From Tepidiphilus sp. J10 (lineage in GTDB: Bacteria; Pseudomonadota; Gammaproteobacteria; Burkholderiales; Thiobacillaceae): a stretch of 61,639 nt of DNA. Below are positions 51,465-61,639 of this stretch, one piece after another. The stretch lies in the NCBI GenBank assembly GCA_945897955.1, contig CAMDGQ010000015.1, positions 1 through 61,639 on the forward strand, in the 5' to 3' direction. A model generated the notes under the pieces. The model was not told the origin of the DNA, made no database searches, and saw only the letters and a list, made by a program, of their open reading frames with translations. The position numbers were made by a program, and so were the translations under genes. The stretch's first letter is position 1. Every line of letters starts with the position of its first letter.

Positions 51465-52700
51465 ATGCGCCTGCTACACACCTCGGACTGGCATCTGGGC
51501 CAGACACTGCACGGCCATGATCGCGGCTGGGAACATCAACAGTTCCTCGACTGGCTGCTTGCGACGCTGGTCGAACACGAAATAGACGCGCTGCTGGTCA
51601 GCGGCGATATCTTCGACAACGCCAATCCCTCGGCGGCCAGCCAGGCCATGCTGTACCGCTTTCTCACCGCCGCGCGCGGCCGGGTGGCGCATCTGAACAT
51701 CGTGTTGATCGCCGGCAACCATGATTCGCCCGGCCGACTGGAAGCCCCGGCGCCGTTTCTGGAAGAGTTCGACGCGCGCGTGGTCGGCGTCATCGGGCGG
51801 GATGCTGCCGGCGAGATCGACCTCGAACGGCTGCTCGTGCCGCTGCGCGACCGTTCCGGCGCAATCGCCGCCTGGTGCCTGGCGGTCCCGTTTCTGCGCC
51901 TGTCCGACGTACCGCGCCTGGAAACGGAGGGCGATGCCTATGTCGAGGGCATCACCGCGCTCTATCGGCAGGTCCAGGCGCACGCCCGCGCGCGGCGGCT
52001 GCCGGGCCAGGCGCTGATCGCGCTCGGCCACTGCCACATGGCCGGCGGCCTGGTTTCGGAACACTCCGAGCGACGCATCATCGTCGGCGGCGCGGAAATG
52101 CTGTCCGGCACGTTGTTCGACGCCGACATCGTCTATGCCGCGCTCGGCCATCTGCATCTGGCGCAGAAGGTCGGCGGCCAGGACCGCATCCGCTACAGCG
52201 GCAGCCCGTTGCCGCTGTCATTCGCCGAAATCGACTACCCGCATCAGGTGATCAAGGTGGAACTGGAGGGCGCCGAACTGGCGACGGTCACGGCGATCGC
52301 CGTGCCGCGCGCGGTGCCGTTGTTGCGCGTGCCGAAGATTGCTGCGCCGCTGGCCGAGGTCGAAGCCGCGCTGGCCGCGCTGCCAATCGACGTGGTCGAG
52401 CCGGAAGCCATGCCCTACCTGGAAGTCCGCGTGCTGCTCGACCAGCCCGAGCCGGGCCTGCGCGCGCGCATCGAAGCCGCGCTGGCCGGCAAGCCGGTGC
52501 GGCTGGCGCGCATCGACACCCGTTCCACAAGGAGTGAAGCAGCCGCCACAGAACCGGGTTCGCTCGACGACCTCGGCCGGCTCGATCCGCTGGCGATCTT
52601 CAACAGCGCATACGCCGCGAAATACGGCGACCCGCCGCCGGCCGACCTGCTCGCCGCGTTCAACGAGATATTGAATCTGCCGGATGAGGTGGCAGCATGA
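51465..52700 (+). CDS. sbcD: Exonuclease subunit SbcD
   Basis: The 411-residue Mre11-type nuclease has metal-binding motifs 'HTSDWHLGQTL', 'VSGDIFDNANPS' and 'LIAGNHDSPGRLE', and a later 'ALGHCHMAGG' and 'YAALGHLHLAQ'. It is the nuclease part of SbcCD, which cuts hairpins and processes double-strand breaks. A GGAAGGGA site precedes the ATG. It overlaps sbcC as ATGA. Confidence 0.95.
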   Translation: MRLLHTSDWHLGQTLHGHDRGWEHQQFLDWLLATLVEHEIDALLVSGDIFDNANPSAASQAMLYRFLTAARGRVAHLNIVLIAGNHDSPGRLEAPAPFLEEFDARVVGVIGRDAAGEIDLERLLVPLRDRSGAIAAWCLAVPFLRLSDVPRLETEGDAYVEGITALYRQVQAHARARRLPGQALIALGHCHMAGGLVSEHSERRIIVGGAEMLSGTLFDADIVYAALGHLHLAQKVGGQDRIRYSGSPLPLSFAEIDYPHQVIKVELEGAELATVTAIAVPRAVPLLRVPKIAAPLAEVEAALAALPIDVVEPEAMPYLEVRVLLDQPEPGLRARIEAALAGKPVRLARIDTRSTRSEAAATEPGSLDDLGRLDPLAIFNSAYAAKYGDPPPADLLAAFNEILNLPDEVAA

Positions 52701-55700
52701 AAATCCTCGCCATACGCGGCAGGAACCTGGCCAGCCTGGCCGACGGCTTCGAGGTCGATTTCAGCCGCGAGCCCCTGCTCAACGCCGGCCTGTTCGCCAT
52801 TTCCGGCCCCACCGGCGCCGGCAAGAGCACCCTGCTCGACGCGCTCTGCCTCGCGCTGTACGGCGACACGCCGCGATTGGCTCAGGCCGGCGGCGCGCAG
52901 ATTCCCGATGTGCATAGCGACCAGGTCACTCCGTCCGACCCGCGCACGCTGTTGCGCCGGGGCTGCGGCGAAGGCTTTGCCGAAGTCGATTTTGTCGGCA
53001 TCGACGGCATCGCCTGCCGGGCGCGCTGGACGGTGCGCCGGGCGCGCGGACGTGGCGATGGCAAGTTGCAGCCGGTGAACTACTTGCTCATCCGCATCGA
53101 CGACAACCAGCCGGTCTGCGGCACACAAAAAGGCGAAGTGCATGCCGCCATCGCCCAGCGCGTCGGCCTCAGCTTCGCCCAGTTCACCCGTGCCGTGCTG
53201 CTGGCGCAGAACGACTTCGCCGCCTTCCTGAAGGCCGACGACAACGCGCGCGCCGAGTTGTTGCAGACACTGACCGGCAGCGAGCGCTTCGAGCGCCTGT
53301 CGAAACGTGTGTACGGGCGCTTTGGTCTGGAAAACCGGGCGCTGGACGACCTCAAACGGCAACTGGCGGATGCGCCGCCGCTCGACGACGCCGCCCGCGC
53401 CGAGCTGGACGCCGTACACAAGCTGGCGCGCGCAGCCGCCGAGCAGCGCGAACAGCAGAAGGCCGCGCTGGAAGCCGCGCTGCGCTGGCATCAGACCCTG
53501 GCCGGCATGGAAACCGCCGTCGCGCAGGCGCAAGCGACGCTTGCACAGGCTGATCAGGCGCACCTGGCCGCCGCCGACCGGCGTGCGCATCTTGCCCGCG
53601 TCAGCGCGCTGGAACCGGCGCGTCCACTGCATGCCGAATGCGCGCGCCTGAACGAAGCGACACAACAGGCCGCGGCGCAACTGCAAGCGCTGGAGGCCGG
53701 CCGCATCACCGCCGATCAGGCGCGAACCCAGGCTGAAGCCACGCTTGATCAGTTACGGCAACAACTTGCAGCGGCCGGAGAGACACAAAAGGCACGGCAG
53801 CCGGAAATTGAAGCCGCCAAGCGGCTGGATGCCGAAATCGCCTTGCTGGAGCCGCAATGCCAGGCCGCGAACAACGCCCTCGCAACCGCAAGTCAGGCGG
53901 TCGCGGCGCAGACCGACAAGCACACCGCGTTGACCGGACAACATGCGCTGACCGCCAGGGCGAGGGCGGAATGCGACGCCTGGCTGGCCGCGCACACCCG
54001 GCACGCGGCACTGGCCGGCGACTGGAAACACGTCGAATACCTGCTGCTCGAAGCCGAGAAGACAGCGGCCGCGCGGCAAGCCTCGGCGGCTGAACACCTG
54101 CGCCGGCAACAAGCCGAGACGCGCGCGCGCGAAATCGCGGCGCAACAAGCGGCGAGCCTGGACAAATGCGTGCTGGCGCGCGAACACGCCGATGCCGCCG
54201 CGAGAACGGCCAACGAGCGTTGCGCCCGCTTCAACCCGGATGCGCTGGCGGAACAGAAGTCCGCCGCCGAAAGCCTGCGCGCGCGTCTGCAAAGCGCGCA
54301 GACCGGCTGGACGCAATGGCAGGATCGCCAGCGTGATCTGGCCGCCGCCGAACAGGAAGCCGATGCGCTCCGGCAAGCTCGGCATGCCGCCGCCTCGGCG
54401 CTGCAAGCGCTGGCCGGGCTACGCCCCGGCCTGGAAGGCCGGTTGCAGCAAGCCGAAGGCGCGCTGCAAAGAATGCAAGTCGCCTGCAATCAGGATGTGG
54501 ACGCGCTGCGCGCTACGTTGCGCGAAGGCGAAGCCTGCCCGGTCTGCGGCGCCGGCGAACATCCTTACGCAGCATCCGGCGCCGCACATCGGCTGCTCGA
54601 ACTGTTCAAAGACCAGCAGGCCGAGCGTGATGCGTTGCGTCGCGCGCTGGATGGCGTGGTGCAGGACGAGGCCCGTCACGGCGCGACGCTGAAGGCGCAG
54701 GACCGGCAACTCGAAGCGCTCGCCGGCCGTCTGCTGGAACTGACGCGACGGCGCGACGAAGCCGCAGTTCTCTGGCAGACAGCGCGGCAACAACTCGATG
54801 TGCCTGCGCTGGATGCAGCGGAAACCACCGCCTGGCTGGCCGGCCGCGCCGACGCCAATGAAGCCGCGCTGAAGAACCTGAATCGACAGGAAGCCGAACT
54901 GCGCGCCGACCTGAAAACCCGCGATGCCGCACTGGCCAAACTGGCCCAGGCCGAGACCGCCGAGCGGCAGGCGCAGGCGGACGGCCTGCAAGCGCGCGAG
55001 GCGGCGACCCAGTCAACCCAGGCGGCGCAGGTCGCACACATGCAGGTCGAACAGACGGCCAATACGCTGGCGGGCTTGCTCGATCAACTCGATGCCGTGC
55101 TGCCTGCCACCGACTGGCGCGCCGAATGGACGCGCGCGCCGGCCGACTTCCGGCAAGCGCGGCAACAGGATGCGACTACCTGGCAACAGCGACACGACGT
55201 GCGCGAAGTGCAGGCGCGCCAACTGGAAGAGCTCGCCGGCCAGATCAGTGCCGCCGCCGGCCTGCTGGTCAAGACCCGCGAAATCGAGGCGCAGGCGCAC
55301 ACCGCCGCAAAGGAACTGGCGACGCAGCTTGACGACAAGCGGCAGGCGCGCGCGCGACAGCTCGCCGGCAAACCCGCCGCCGAGGTGGAAGGCGAGTTGG
55401 CGCGCATGCTCGAAACTGCGTGGAACGCTGTCGAAGCACAGGACAAGGCCGCGCTCGCAGCCCGCACCGCCGCCATCCAGGCCGCCACCACGCGCGAACT
55501 GGCCGGCAAGCATCTGGCCGAATTGCAAAATCAGAATGAACAAGCCGCTGCCGCGCGCGCGGCCTGGCTGGCCGCGTTCAATGCAGTTGCGGCAACGCCG
55601 CTCGATCTCGACGCGCTGAGCGCGCTGTTGCGGCTCGACACGCAATGGCTGCGGGCCGAACGCGACGCGCTGGCTGGCCTCGACAAGGCGGTCGAGACCG

Positions 55701-56431
55701 CCGCTACCGTACTCGGGGAACGTCAGACGCAATGCGCCGCGCATCGCGCCCTCAATCCCGACGCTGCGTCAGCCGCCGAGATCGAAGCCGGACTGGCGGA
55801 AATCCTGCCGCTGTTGGCACAGGAAAAAACCGCCGCCGACGAGAAGGCATTCGCGCTGCGCCAGGACGACGAACGCCGGCTCAAGGCCGCCGGCCTGGTC
55901 GAACAGTTGCGCGCGCAGACCGCCAGGGCGGAAACCTGGGCCCGACTCAACGACATGATCGGCTCCGCCGATGGCCGCAAATTCCGCCGCATCGCCCAGC
56001 AATACACGCTCGACGTGCTGCTCGGCTACGCCAACCGGCATCTCGCGGAACTGTCGCGGCGCTATCGCCTGGAACGCCTGCCCGACTCGCTGACGCTGCT
56101 GGTCGTCGATCAGGACATGGGCGACGAACGCCGCTCGGTGCATTCGCTGTCCGGCGGCGAATCCTTCCTTGTCTCGCTGGCGCTGGCGCTCGGCCTGGCC
56201 TCGCTGTCCTCGCACAGCGTGCGGGTCGAATCGCTGTTCATCGACGAAGGCTTCGGCAGCCTCGACGCCGAAACCCTCGCCGTCGCCATGGACGCGCTCG
56301 ACAACCTGCAAACCCAGGGCCGCAAGGTCGGCGTCATCTCGCATGTGCATGAAATGGCCGAACGCATCGGCGTGCAGATCCAGGTCCGCCCACAGTCCGG
56401 CGGCCAGAGCCGGCTAAGCGTCGCCGGCTGA
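52697..56431 (+). CDS. sbcC: Exonuclease subunit SbcC
   Basis: The 1244-residue SMC-like ATPase has Walker A 'GPTGAGKSTLLDALCLALYG', two long Ala/Glu/Arg/Gln-rich coiled-coil arms, a zinc hook CPVC (614-617) at the tip, a C-terminal signature 'LSGGESFLVSLALALGLA' and Walker B 'ESLFIDEGFGSLDAET'. It works with SbcD. The arms are extreme in Ala content, consistent with the high-GC genome. About 110 bases follow before the tRNA. Confidence 0.95.
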   Translation: MKILAIRGRNLASLADGFEVDFSREPLLNAGLFAISGPTGAGKSTLLDALCLALYGDTPRLAQAGGAQIPDVHSDQVTPSDPRTLLRRGCGEGFAEVDFVGIDGIACRARWTVRRARGRGDGKLQPVNYLLIRIDDNQPVCGTQKGEVHAAIAQRVGLSFAQFTRAVLLAQNDFAAFLKADDNARAELLQTLTGSERFERLSKRVYGRFGLENRALDDLKRQLADAPPLDDAARAELDAVHKLARAAAEQREQQKAALEAALRWHQTLAGMETAVAQAQATLAQADQAHLAAADRRAHLARVSALEPARPLHAECARLNEATQQAAAQLQALEAGRITADQARTQAEATLDQLRQQLAAAGETQKARQPEIEAAKRLDAEIALLEPQCQAANNALATASQAVAAQTDKHTALTGQHALTARARAECDAWLAAHTRHAALAGDWKHVEYLLLEAEKTAAARQASAAEHLRRQQAETRAREIAAQQAASLDKCVLAREHADAAARTANERCARFNPDALAEQKSAAESLRARLQSAQTGWTQWQDRQRDLAAAEQEADALRQARHAAASALQALAGLRPGLEGRLQQAEGALQRMQVACNQDVDALRATLREGEACPVCGAGEHPYAASGAAHRLLELFKDQQAERDALRRALDGVVQDEARHGATLKAQDRQLEALAGRLLELTRRRDEAAVLWQTARQQLDVPALDAAETTAWLAGRADANEAALKNLNRQEAELRADLKTRDAALAKLAQAETAERQAQADGLQAREAATQSTQAAQVAHMQVEQTANTLAGLLDQLDAVLPATDWRAEWTRAPADFRQARQQDATTWQQRHDVREVQARQLEELAGQISAAAGLLVKTREIEAQAHTAAKELATQLDDKRQARARQLAGKPAAEVEGELARMLETAWNAVEAQDKAALAARTAAIQAATTRELAGKHLAELQNQNEQAAAARAAWLAAFNAVAATPLDLDALSALLRLDTQWLRAERDALAGLDKAVETAATVLGERQTQCAAHRALNPDAASAAEIEAGLAEILPLLAQEKTAADEKAFALRQDDERRLKAAGLVEQLRAQTARAETWARLNDMIGSADGRKFRRIAQQYTLDVLLGYANRHLAELSRRYRLERLPDSLTLLVVDQDMGDERRSVHSLSGGESFLVSLALALGLASLSSHSVRVESLFIDEGFGSLDAETLAVAMDALDNLQTQGRKVGVISHVHEMAERIGVQIQVRPQSGGQSRLSVAG

Positions 56432-56499
56432 CGGCCATCGCAACACGCCCGGCATGATCGCTTCATCCCCGGAAAACCGAGCGGAAGCGCTAAATTGCC

Positions 56500-56527
56500 T
56501 TGTCAAACGACGCGATTTCCTTATAAT
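56500..56527 (+). promoter_or_regulatory. Promoter of tRNA-Arg
   Basis: TTGTCA (56500-56505) and a perfect TATAAT (56522-56527) are 16 bases apart, and the tRNA starts 14 bases after the -10 box. Confidence 0.8.
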
Positions 56528-56541
56528 TCGCGCCTCTTTAC

Positions 56542-56618
56542 GCGCTCGTAGCTCAGTTGGATAGAGTACCTGGCTACGAACCAGGGGGTCGTGGGTTCGA
56601 ATCCTGCCGGGCGCACCA
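56542..56618 (+). tRNA. tRNA-Arg(ACG)
   Basis: The 77-base cloverleaf has acceptor stem 56542-56548 with 56608-56614, including one T-G pair. The D arm is TAGCTCAGTTGGATAGAGTA. The anticodon arm CCTGG/CCAGG holds anticodon ACG at 56576-56578, the T arm contains GGTTCGAATCC, and the encoded 3' end is ACCA. Adenosine 34 is expected to be deaminated to inosine to read CGU, CGC and CGA. The 3' end is the probable attachment site of the element that follows. Confidence 0.97.
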
Positions 56619-56627
56619 AGAAAAACA

Positions 56628-56657
56628 ACGGCTTAGACAGCAATGTCTAGGCCGTTT
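56628..56657 (+). terminator. Hairpin directly after tRNA-Arg
   Basis: A 12-bp stem (56628-56639 with 56644-56655, one G-T pair) around a GCAA loop is followed by only three T. It probably ends the tRNA transcript, and it stands between the tRNA and the integrase remnant. Confidence 0.6.
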
Positions 56658-56723
56658 CGCATTGCGTCCCTGAAAAGGGGAACGATTGGGGGAACACTTT
56701 GCTTTTCCTCGTCAGCTTGTTTG

Positions 56724-56918
56724 TCTGAACAGACTGGCTTCCCTTCTGATGTCTGTGAAATGGCTCTGGCCCATACCATCAAGAACAAGGTTGAAGCTGC
56801 GTACAGGCGGGGGGATTTGTTCGAGAAGCGTCGGGAGTTGATGGACGCTTGGGCTGGGTTCGTGGATACAGGGAAACTACCCTGTGAAACAGCGGAGAAA
56901 ATGAATGTTGGAAGATGA
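56724..56918 (+). pseudogene. C-terminal remnant of a P4-type tyrosine integrase
   Basis: The frame from about 56724 reads SEQTGFPSDVCEMALAHTI, then NKVEAAYRRGDLFEKRREL and MDAWAGFVDTGK. The element 'CEMALAH..NKVEAAYRRGDLFEKRR.LM.AWA' is the conserved end of P4-like/phage integrases after the catalytic Tyr region (the Tyr of 'AAYRR'). All upstream parts, including the catalytic Arg residues, are missing. An ATG at 56643 keeps the frame open, but the first 27 codons show no similarity. It is a deletion remnant next to the tRNA that such integrases use. Confidence 0.8.
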
Positions 56919-57627
56919 GTACTTCCCGATTGAGAAAGCCGCAGTCTTGGCAAATTGTGGGGTCCGAGACCTAATCCACGCAGGAGCGTTAGGAAGGCTC
57001 CCTATCTACGTGATCGCAGACGGGTGGCAATTCAGTGAAGTCAGGGAGATTTACAAAAAAGGGACGTTTACCGGCATTCGGGTCATCTATAAGGATGCGG
57101 ATGAGCCCAATAGCCCCCTTTTCCTTCCTCTAGACGGCTTAGTACCTCTTTATGCTAGATGCCTCAGCGATCAAGAAGACAAAACCCACAACAATGCAAG
57201 TGTGCAAGTAACCCTTGATCTGACTGGTCTCCGTCCGGCCCCATTCAATGAGAATGTCATTCGCTATGTCAAACCTGATCCAGCAATCCCACTGTCAGAC
57301 GCAAAGATGCTCATCATGATCAAGGACTTGATGGCTCTCCAAAGCGGCGCGGAAGGAGGGGCTACCAGTTTGAATAACAGAGTACAGATTGCCCTAGGGC
57401 AAAAAAAACAACTTGAAAATACACAAATCAAATATGCCAGATTTCAGGAAAAAGCCGATGAAATTTGGACGCTTGATTCAACTAAGAGCACATTAGAAGT
57501 CGCAAAAGAAATTGTAAAGATACTAAACAGGGAGCGCGGCAGTCACTCGGGAAAATCAATTCCCTCGTTCAACACCATACGTCAGATCATAAAGAAGAAC
57601 AGACGCAGTTCTGTCAAACCAGAGTGA
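56905..57627 (+). CDS. Hypothetical protein of the tRNA-Arg-linked element
   Basis: The 240-residue protein (MLEDEYFPIEKAAVLANCGV...) is soluble and mixed alpha/beta. A short opening ('IEKAAVLANCGVRDLIHAGALGRL', shown as AAVLANCGVRDLIHAG) resembles a helix-turn-helix of element-encoded DNA-binding proteins. The C-terminal part is charged and helical with 'TLEVAKEIVKILNRERG' and 'SFNTIRQIIKKNRR', as in host-range helix-turn-helix tails. The composition is clearly less GC-rich than the core genome. A function is not assigned. Confidence 0.6.
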   Translation: MLEDEYFPIEKAAVLANCGVRDLIHAGALGRLPIYVIADGWQFSEVREIYKKGTFTGIRVIYKDADEPNSPLFLPLDGLVPLYARCLSDQEDKTHNNASVQVTLDLTGLRPAPFNENVIRYVKPDPAIPLSDAKMLIMIKDLMALQSGAEGGATSLNNRVQIALGQKKQLENTQIKYARFQEKADEIWTLDSTKSTLEVAKEIVKILNRERGSHSGKSIPSFNTIRQIIKKNRRSSVKPE

Positions 57628-57823
57628 CAGGCTTTTCCTGCTCACTGCAACAACTCAAGTAATTGTTGCATATGGTATCCACGGCCCCGAGAACCATCTT
57701 ACCGGCTCTTCTCGTCTTGCCATCAGTGTTGACGTCTATCGTCTTCTGACCTCCCCCTCAATGTGCCAATTAGGCCCCTTTCCATAGGAAGTGGTGGCTG
57801 ATGCTTGCGCAAAATATTTCGCA

Positions 57824-57855
57824 TTGACGGAAAAATAAATTGACGAAAGTTGACG
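57824..57855 (+). repeat. Cluster of TTGACG direct repeats
   Basis: TTGACG occurs at 57824-57829, 57840-57845 and 57850-57855, spaced 16 and 10 bases start to start. A further copy lies at 57729-57734 and an inverted copy at 57919-57924. They may be iteron-like sites for a replication or regulatory protein. Confidence 0.5.
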
Positions 57856-57931
57856 TAAAACTGCTGGCAACCCGCATGGATACGGGGTTTAGGGCAGCAC
57901 CTGACTGAAATTTTCAACCGTCAATAAATGT

Positions 57932-58007
57932 GCTCAGACTCGGTGCTGAGCGTTGAGGGAAGGGCTTGGCCCTGAACTGAACGCTCCGGGCAGGCTGTGA
58001 GAGCCTG
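57932..58007 (+). promoter_or_regulatory. Structured leader upstream of the AlpA-like gene
   Basis: Stem 1 is GCTCAG/CTGAGC (57932-57937 with 57946-57951). Stem 2 is AGGGC/GCCCT (57961-57965 with 57969-57973), enclosed by AGCGTT/AACGCT (57949-57954 with 57980-57985). Stem 3 is CAGGCT/AGCCTG (57991-57996 with 58002-58007). Stem 1 and the outer part of stem 2 share bases, so they exclude each other. This could act as an attenuator or encode a small RNA. Confidence 0.45.
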
Positions 58008-58038
58008 TCTGTATTGATCGCAACTTATAGGAGTTTGT

Positions 58039-58320
58039 ATGAAACATCTGAATATCAATCAAGAGACATCTTCGGAACATTCACCGGCTCATCCGCCCCG
58101 CCCCCCGCATAGGATGTTGCGTCGGGCCGAGGTCCAGAATCGCATCGGTCTAGCGCGTTCTACCATTTATCAGCGTGTGGCGGAGGGGACGTTGCCTGCG
58201 CCTGTGCGGCTTGGTGGTGCTCGTGCTGTAGCTTGGGTTGAAGATGAAATCAACGCTTGGATCGAGCAACAAATCGTTTTGAGTAGAGCGAGCAATTGCG
58301 AAAAGGGAGCTGGCAAATGA
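58039..58320 (+). CDS. AlpA-family transcriptional regulator / excisionase-like
   Basis: The 93-residue protein has the AlpA helix-turn-helix ('RRAEVQNRIGLARSTIYQRVAEG', shown as RAEVQNRIGLARSTIYQRV) followed by 'GGARAVAWVEDEINAWIEQQI'. AlpA proteins control integration or excision genes of P4-like and cryptic elements. A TATAGGAG site precedes the ATG. It overlaps the next gene as ATGA. Confidence 0.9.
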   Translation: MKHLNINQETSSEHSPAHPPRPPHRMLRRAEVQNRIGLARSTIYQRVAEGTLPAPVRLGGARAVAWVEDEINAWIEQQIVLSRASNCEKGAGK

Positions 58321-58817
58321 CTATACCCAACCACAACGAAGCTGAAGCCGTCGTTACCCAGAATGCGGCTATTGATCGTAAACAGCGCGTGAAAAAGTTG
58401 GACCCGAAGAAGATCACGGCCAAGTTTGGATTGCCGGTTACTGCGTCTGCTCCCAGCACCGAGAAGAAACGCGTACTCAAGTTCAGCATTCCCAGCCAGG
58501 TGGATGCAGATGCTGCAAACGATGCCAATGTCCAGGAAGTCGTCAACTTCGTTATCGAGGTGAGCACCAAAGCCAAGCAGACTGGCGTGGGTGTTGTGTC
58601 CAGCTGGGGGATCGAAGGCAATACCTGGTCGATCAATCTGACCTTGAATCCGCAAGTCCAGGAGAGTGATGAGACCCTGATGTCTCGGGCGATTAGTGAC
58701 CTTAACGAAGTGACTACCAACCAACCGCTTATACTGAACGCTGTTCATGAAGGTAAAAAAGTCGGCTACGAGTATTGCATTGATGGGTTCGTGGCATATA
58801 AAGGGGTGTTCGCTTAA
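58317..58817 (+). CDS. Hypothetical protein of the element
   Basis: The 166-residue protein starts at ATG 58317, overlapping the AlpA stop. It has no signal, Cys cluster or helix-turn-helix that I can see. It contains 'DPKKITAKFGLPVTASAP' and 'QEVVNFVIEVSTKAKQTG'. Element-specific; function unknown. Confidence 0.6.
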   Translation: MTIPNHNEAEAVVTQNAAIDRKQRVKKLDPKKITAKFGLPVTASAPSTEKKRVLKFSIPSQVDADAANDANVQEVVNFVIEVSTKAKQTGVGVVSSWGIEGNTWSINLTLNPQVQESDETLMSRAISDLNEVTTNQPLILNAVHEGKKVGYEYCIDGFVAYKGVFA

Positions 58818-59012
58818 ACCCAGAACAACCATCAAGAAGCAGGGTTTAGGGACGCCTAATTACCTGCTGTTTAAAGCTTAAATTGAAGCGTGGTTTGTCC
58901 GGACATTCCACACCTTCTCAGTAAGCGCCAGACAAGGTTTCTTTCAGATCGAAATCGCTTTCTCCCAGTACAACTGCGAGTGGTTGATCACGTCTGTAAT
59001 CCGGAGAAAATC

Positions 59013-59567
59013 ATGTATTACGATATTTTTATTCCTACCGATACACCGTTAACTGCTGGTACGTCAGTTTTTAACCCTGCTTCAACATTAACTGGACTAA
59101 GGTCTTTGGATAACCCAGTGACCAAACGTATTTTTATAAACGACGCAGGACAAGTCGAAACGAAGCAGTACCAGAAAGCCTACCTATTCCGAGCAATTCC
59201 GCAAGTTATCGAGGGTATTCGGGCTTTGGGAGACTTCATCATTACATATTCAAGTGACCCGATGGTTGGGCTAATCAGGGGCCTCAGTCCAAGCGGTGAC
59301 TTGGAAAGCGCTCGACGTATCAAGACGGTCTTCCCTGAACATCCTGAGGGTACACCTTGGGTAATGCTGGATATTGATGGCATTACCCTGCCAGATGGAA
59401 TCAGTGACATATCAGCAGATGGCATACGGTGGCTTGTCGCAAACAAACTCCCGGTGGAGTTCCACAGCGTTACGTTTTTCTACCAGTTCAGCAGTAGATC
59501 GGGCGTTCTCAAAGAAGATGGCACTCCATGTCAATGCCGATTCAAAATTGACACACTTTCCTGCTGA
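59013..59567 (+). pseudogene. Element gene truncated by the IS21-family insertion
   Basis: The frame opens at ATG 59013 after GGAGA and encodes MYYDIFIPTDTPLTAG, then 'DNPVTKRIFINDAGQVETKQYQ' (shown as NPVTKRIFINDAGQ) and 'MLDIDGITLPDGISDI', ending in IS sequence at 59567. The last 13 codons come from the IS end. The visible part resembles the N-terminal region of primase/replicase-like proteins of integrative elements, which continue with a conserved core; that is missing here. Primase identity is inference. Confidence 0.55.
59535..59555 (+). repeat. IS21 end repeat, left outer copy
   Basis: It begins TGCCGATTCAAAATTGACA and matches the inner copy at 59570 in 17 of 21 positions (by eye). 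Confidence 0.7.
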
Positions 59568-59569
59568 TT

Positions 59570-59590
59570 TGCCGATTTAAAACTGATACA
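59570..59590 (+). repeat. IS21 end repeat, left inner copy
   Basis: It begins TGCCGATTTAAAACTGATA. Its inverted partner is 61601-61621 with one or two differences. Confidence 0.7.
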
Positions 59591-59678
59591 CCCCCATTTC
59601 CTGAAGGGGTGCGCTGCGTGTTCGTTCCGAAGTGGAGGCCGAAGGCCGGAACGTAGGGACGAACACGCAGCGCGGCGC

Positions 59679-61564
<1,886 letters not shown>

Positions 61565-61600
61565 CAAGGCTCCGAAAAAGCCCTGATCGTCCTCGTTCGG

Positions 61601-61621
61601 TGTATCAGTTTTCAATCGGCA
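61601..61621 (-). repeat. IS21 end repeat, right inner copy (inverted)
   Basis: It is almost the reverse complement of 59570-59590. A further start of the same type (TGTATCA) at 61625-61631 is truncated by the window end. Confidence 0.7.
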
Positions 61622-61639
61622 TGCTGTATCAAATTACAT

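Larger units (their letters stand above)
57628..58038. other. Gene-free control region of the element
   Basis: This 411-base, AT-richer stretch contains no convincing gene. It holds four TTGACG units (57729, 57824, 57840, 57850) and one inverted copy (57919-57924). A series of hairpins follows between 57932 and 58007, just before the AlpA-like gene. Nothing else is recognised. Confidence 0.6.

Overview
The window looks like chromosomal DNA of a betaproteobacterium, probably Rhodocyclales or Nitrosomonadales. The reasons are high-GC core genes, a complete System I cytochrome c maturation operon, a glutathione-dependent formaldehyde pathway, DUF1924/diheme cytochromes and a DUF1631 protein. This placement is inference from gene content; no rRNA or other marker is present.

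Layout. 1-2874 (minus): a truncated thioredoxin-like membrane protein, an RluA-type pseudouridine synthase, a SlyB-like glycine-zipper lipoprotein and a PfkB kinase. 2928-9933 (minus): ccmABCDEFGHI, including a 57-residue ccmD, closed by a strong terminator. 10073-17775: an envelope gene set comprising a divergent LPP20-like protein and a four-gene plus-strand run (GNA1162-like/FN3/beta-helix/TPR, FecR/TPR, LPP20-like/SH3-like, and a lipoprotein with three repeats and a collagen-like glycine-rich tail). 17904-19244: an orphan ATP-grasp-like protein.

19326-31675 (plus) is a long copper/redox cluster: two DUF2946 paralogues bracketing a porin and two NosL-like proteins, then SCO1, an ABC permease and ATPase, a membrane protein, a TlpA-like thioredoxin, a stand-alone metal-binding mini-protein, a copper P-type ATPase and a TauE/SafE protein. 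32162-33814: an FKBP isomerase, and a MarR regulator with a cysteine-rich tail divergent from a cytochrome P460. Two palindromes lie in their shared promoter region. 33840-39963: an EAL/HDOD protein, a DUF1631 protein and Tex. 40036-41990: the formaldehyde pair (S-formylglutathione hydrolase and class III alcohol dehydrogenase).

42179-51422 (plus) holds two cytochromes, then a run made of a thermostable-hemolysin/GNAT-like protein, an acyl-adenylating enzyme, a heme-oxygenase-like diiron oxidase, an SDR, a TPR protein, an OmpR-type regulator, a sensor kinase and an LtaS-type sulfatase-fold transferase. Both the cytochrome pair and the hemolysin run are preceded by a sequence fitting the PmrA/QseB box (HTTAAD-N5-HTTAAD). 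This suggests that the encoded two-component system controls both. sbcDC follows.

From tRNA-Arg(ACG) at 56542 the DNA becomes visibly AT-richer. An integrase C-terminal remnant, unknown genes, an AlpA-like regulator behind a structured leader and an interrupted gene mark a decayed integrative element. An IS21-family element (istA/istB) runs off the right edge.
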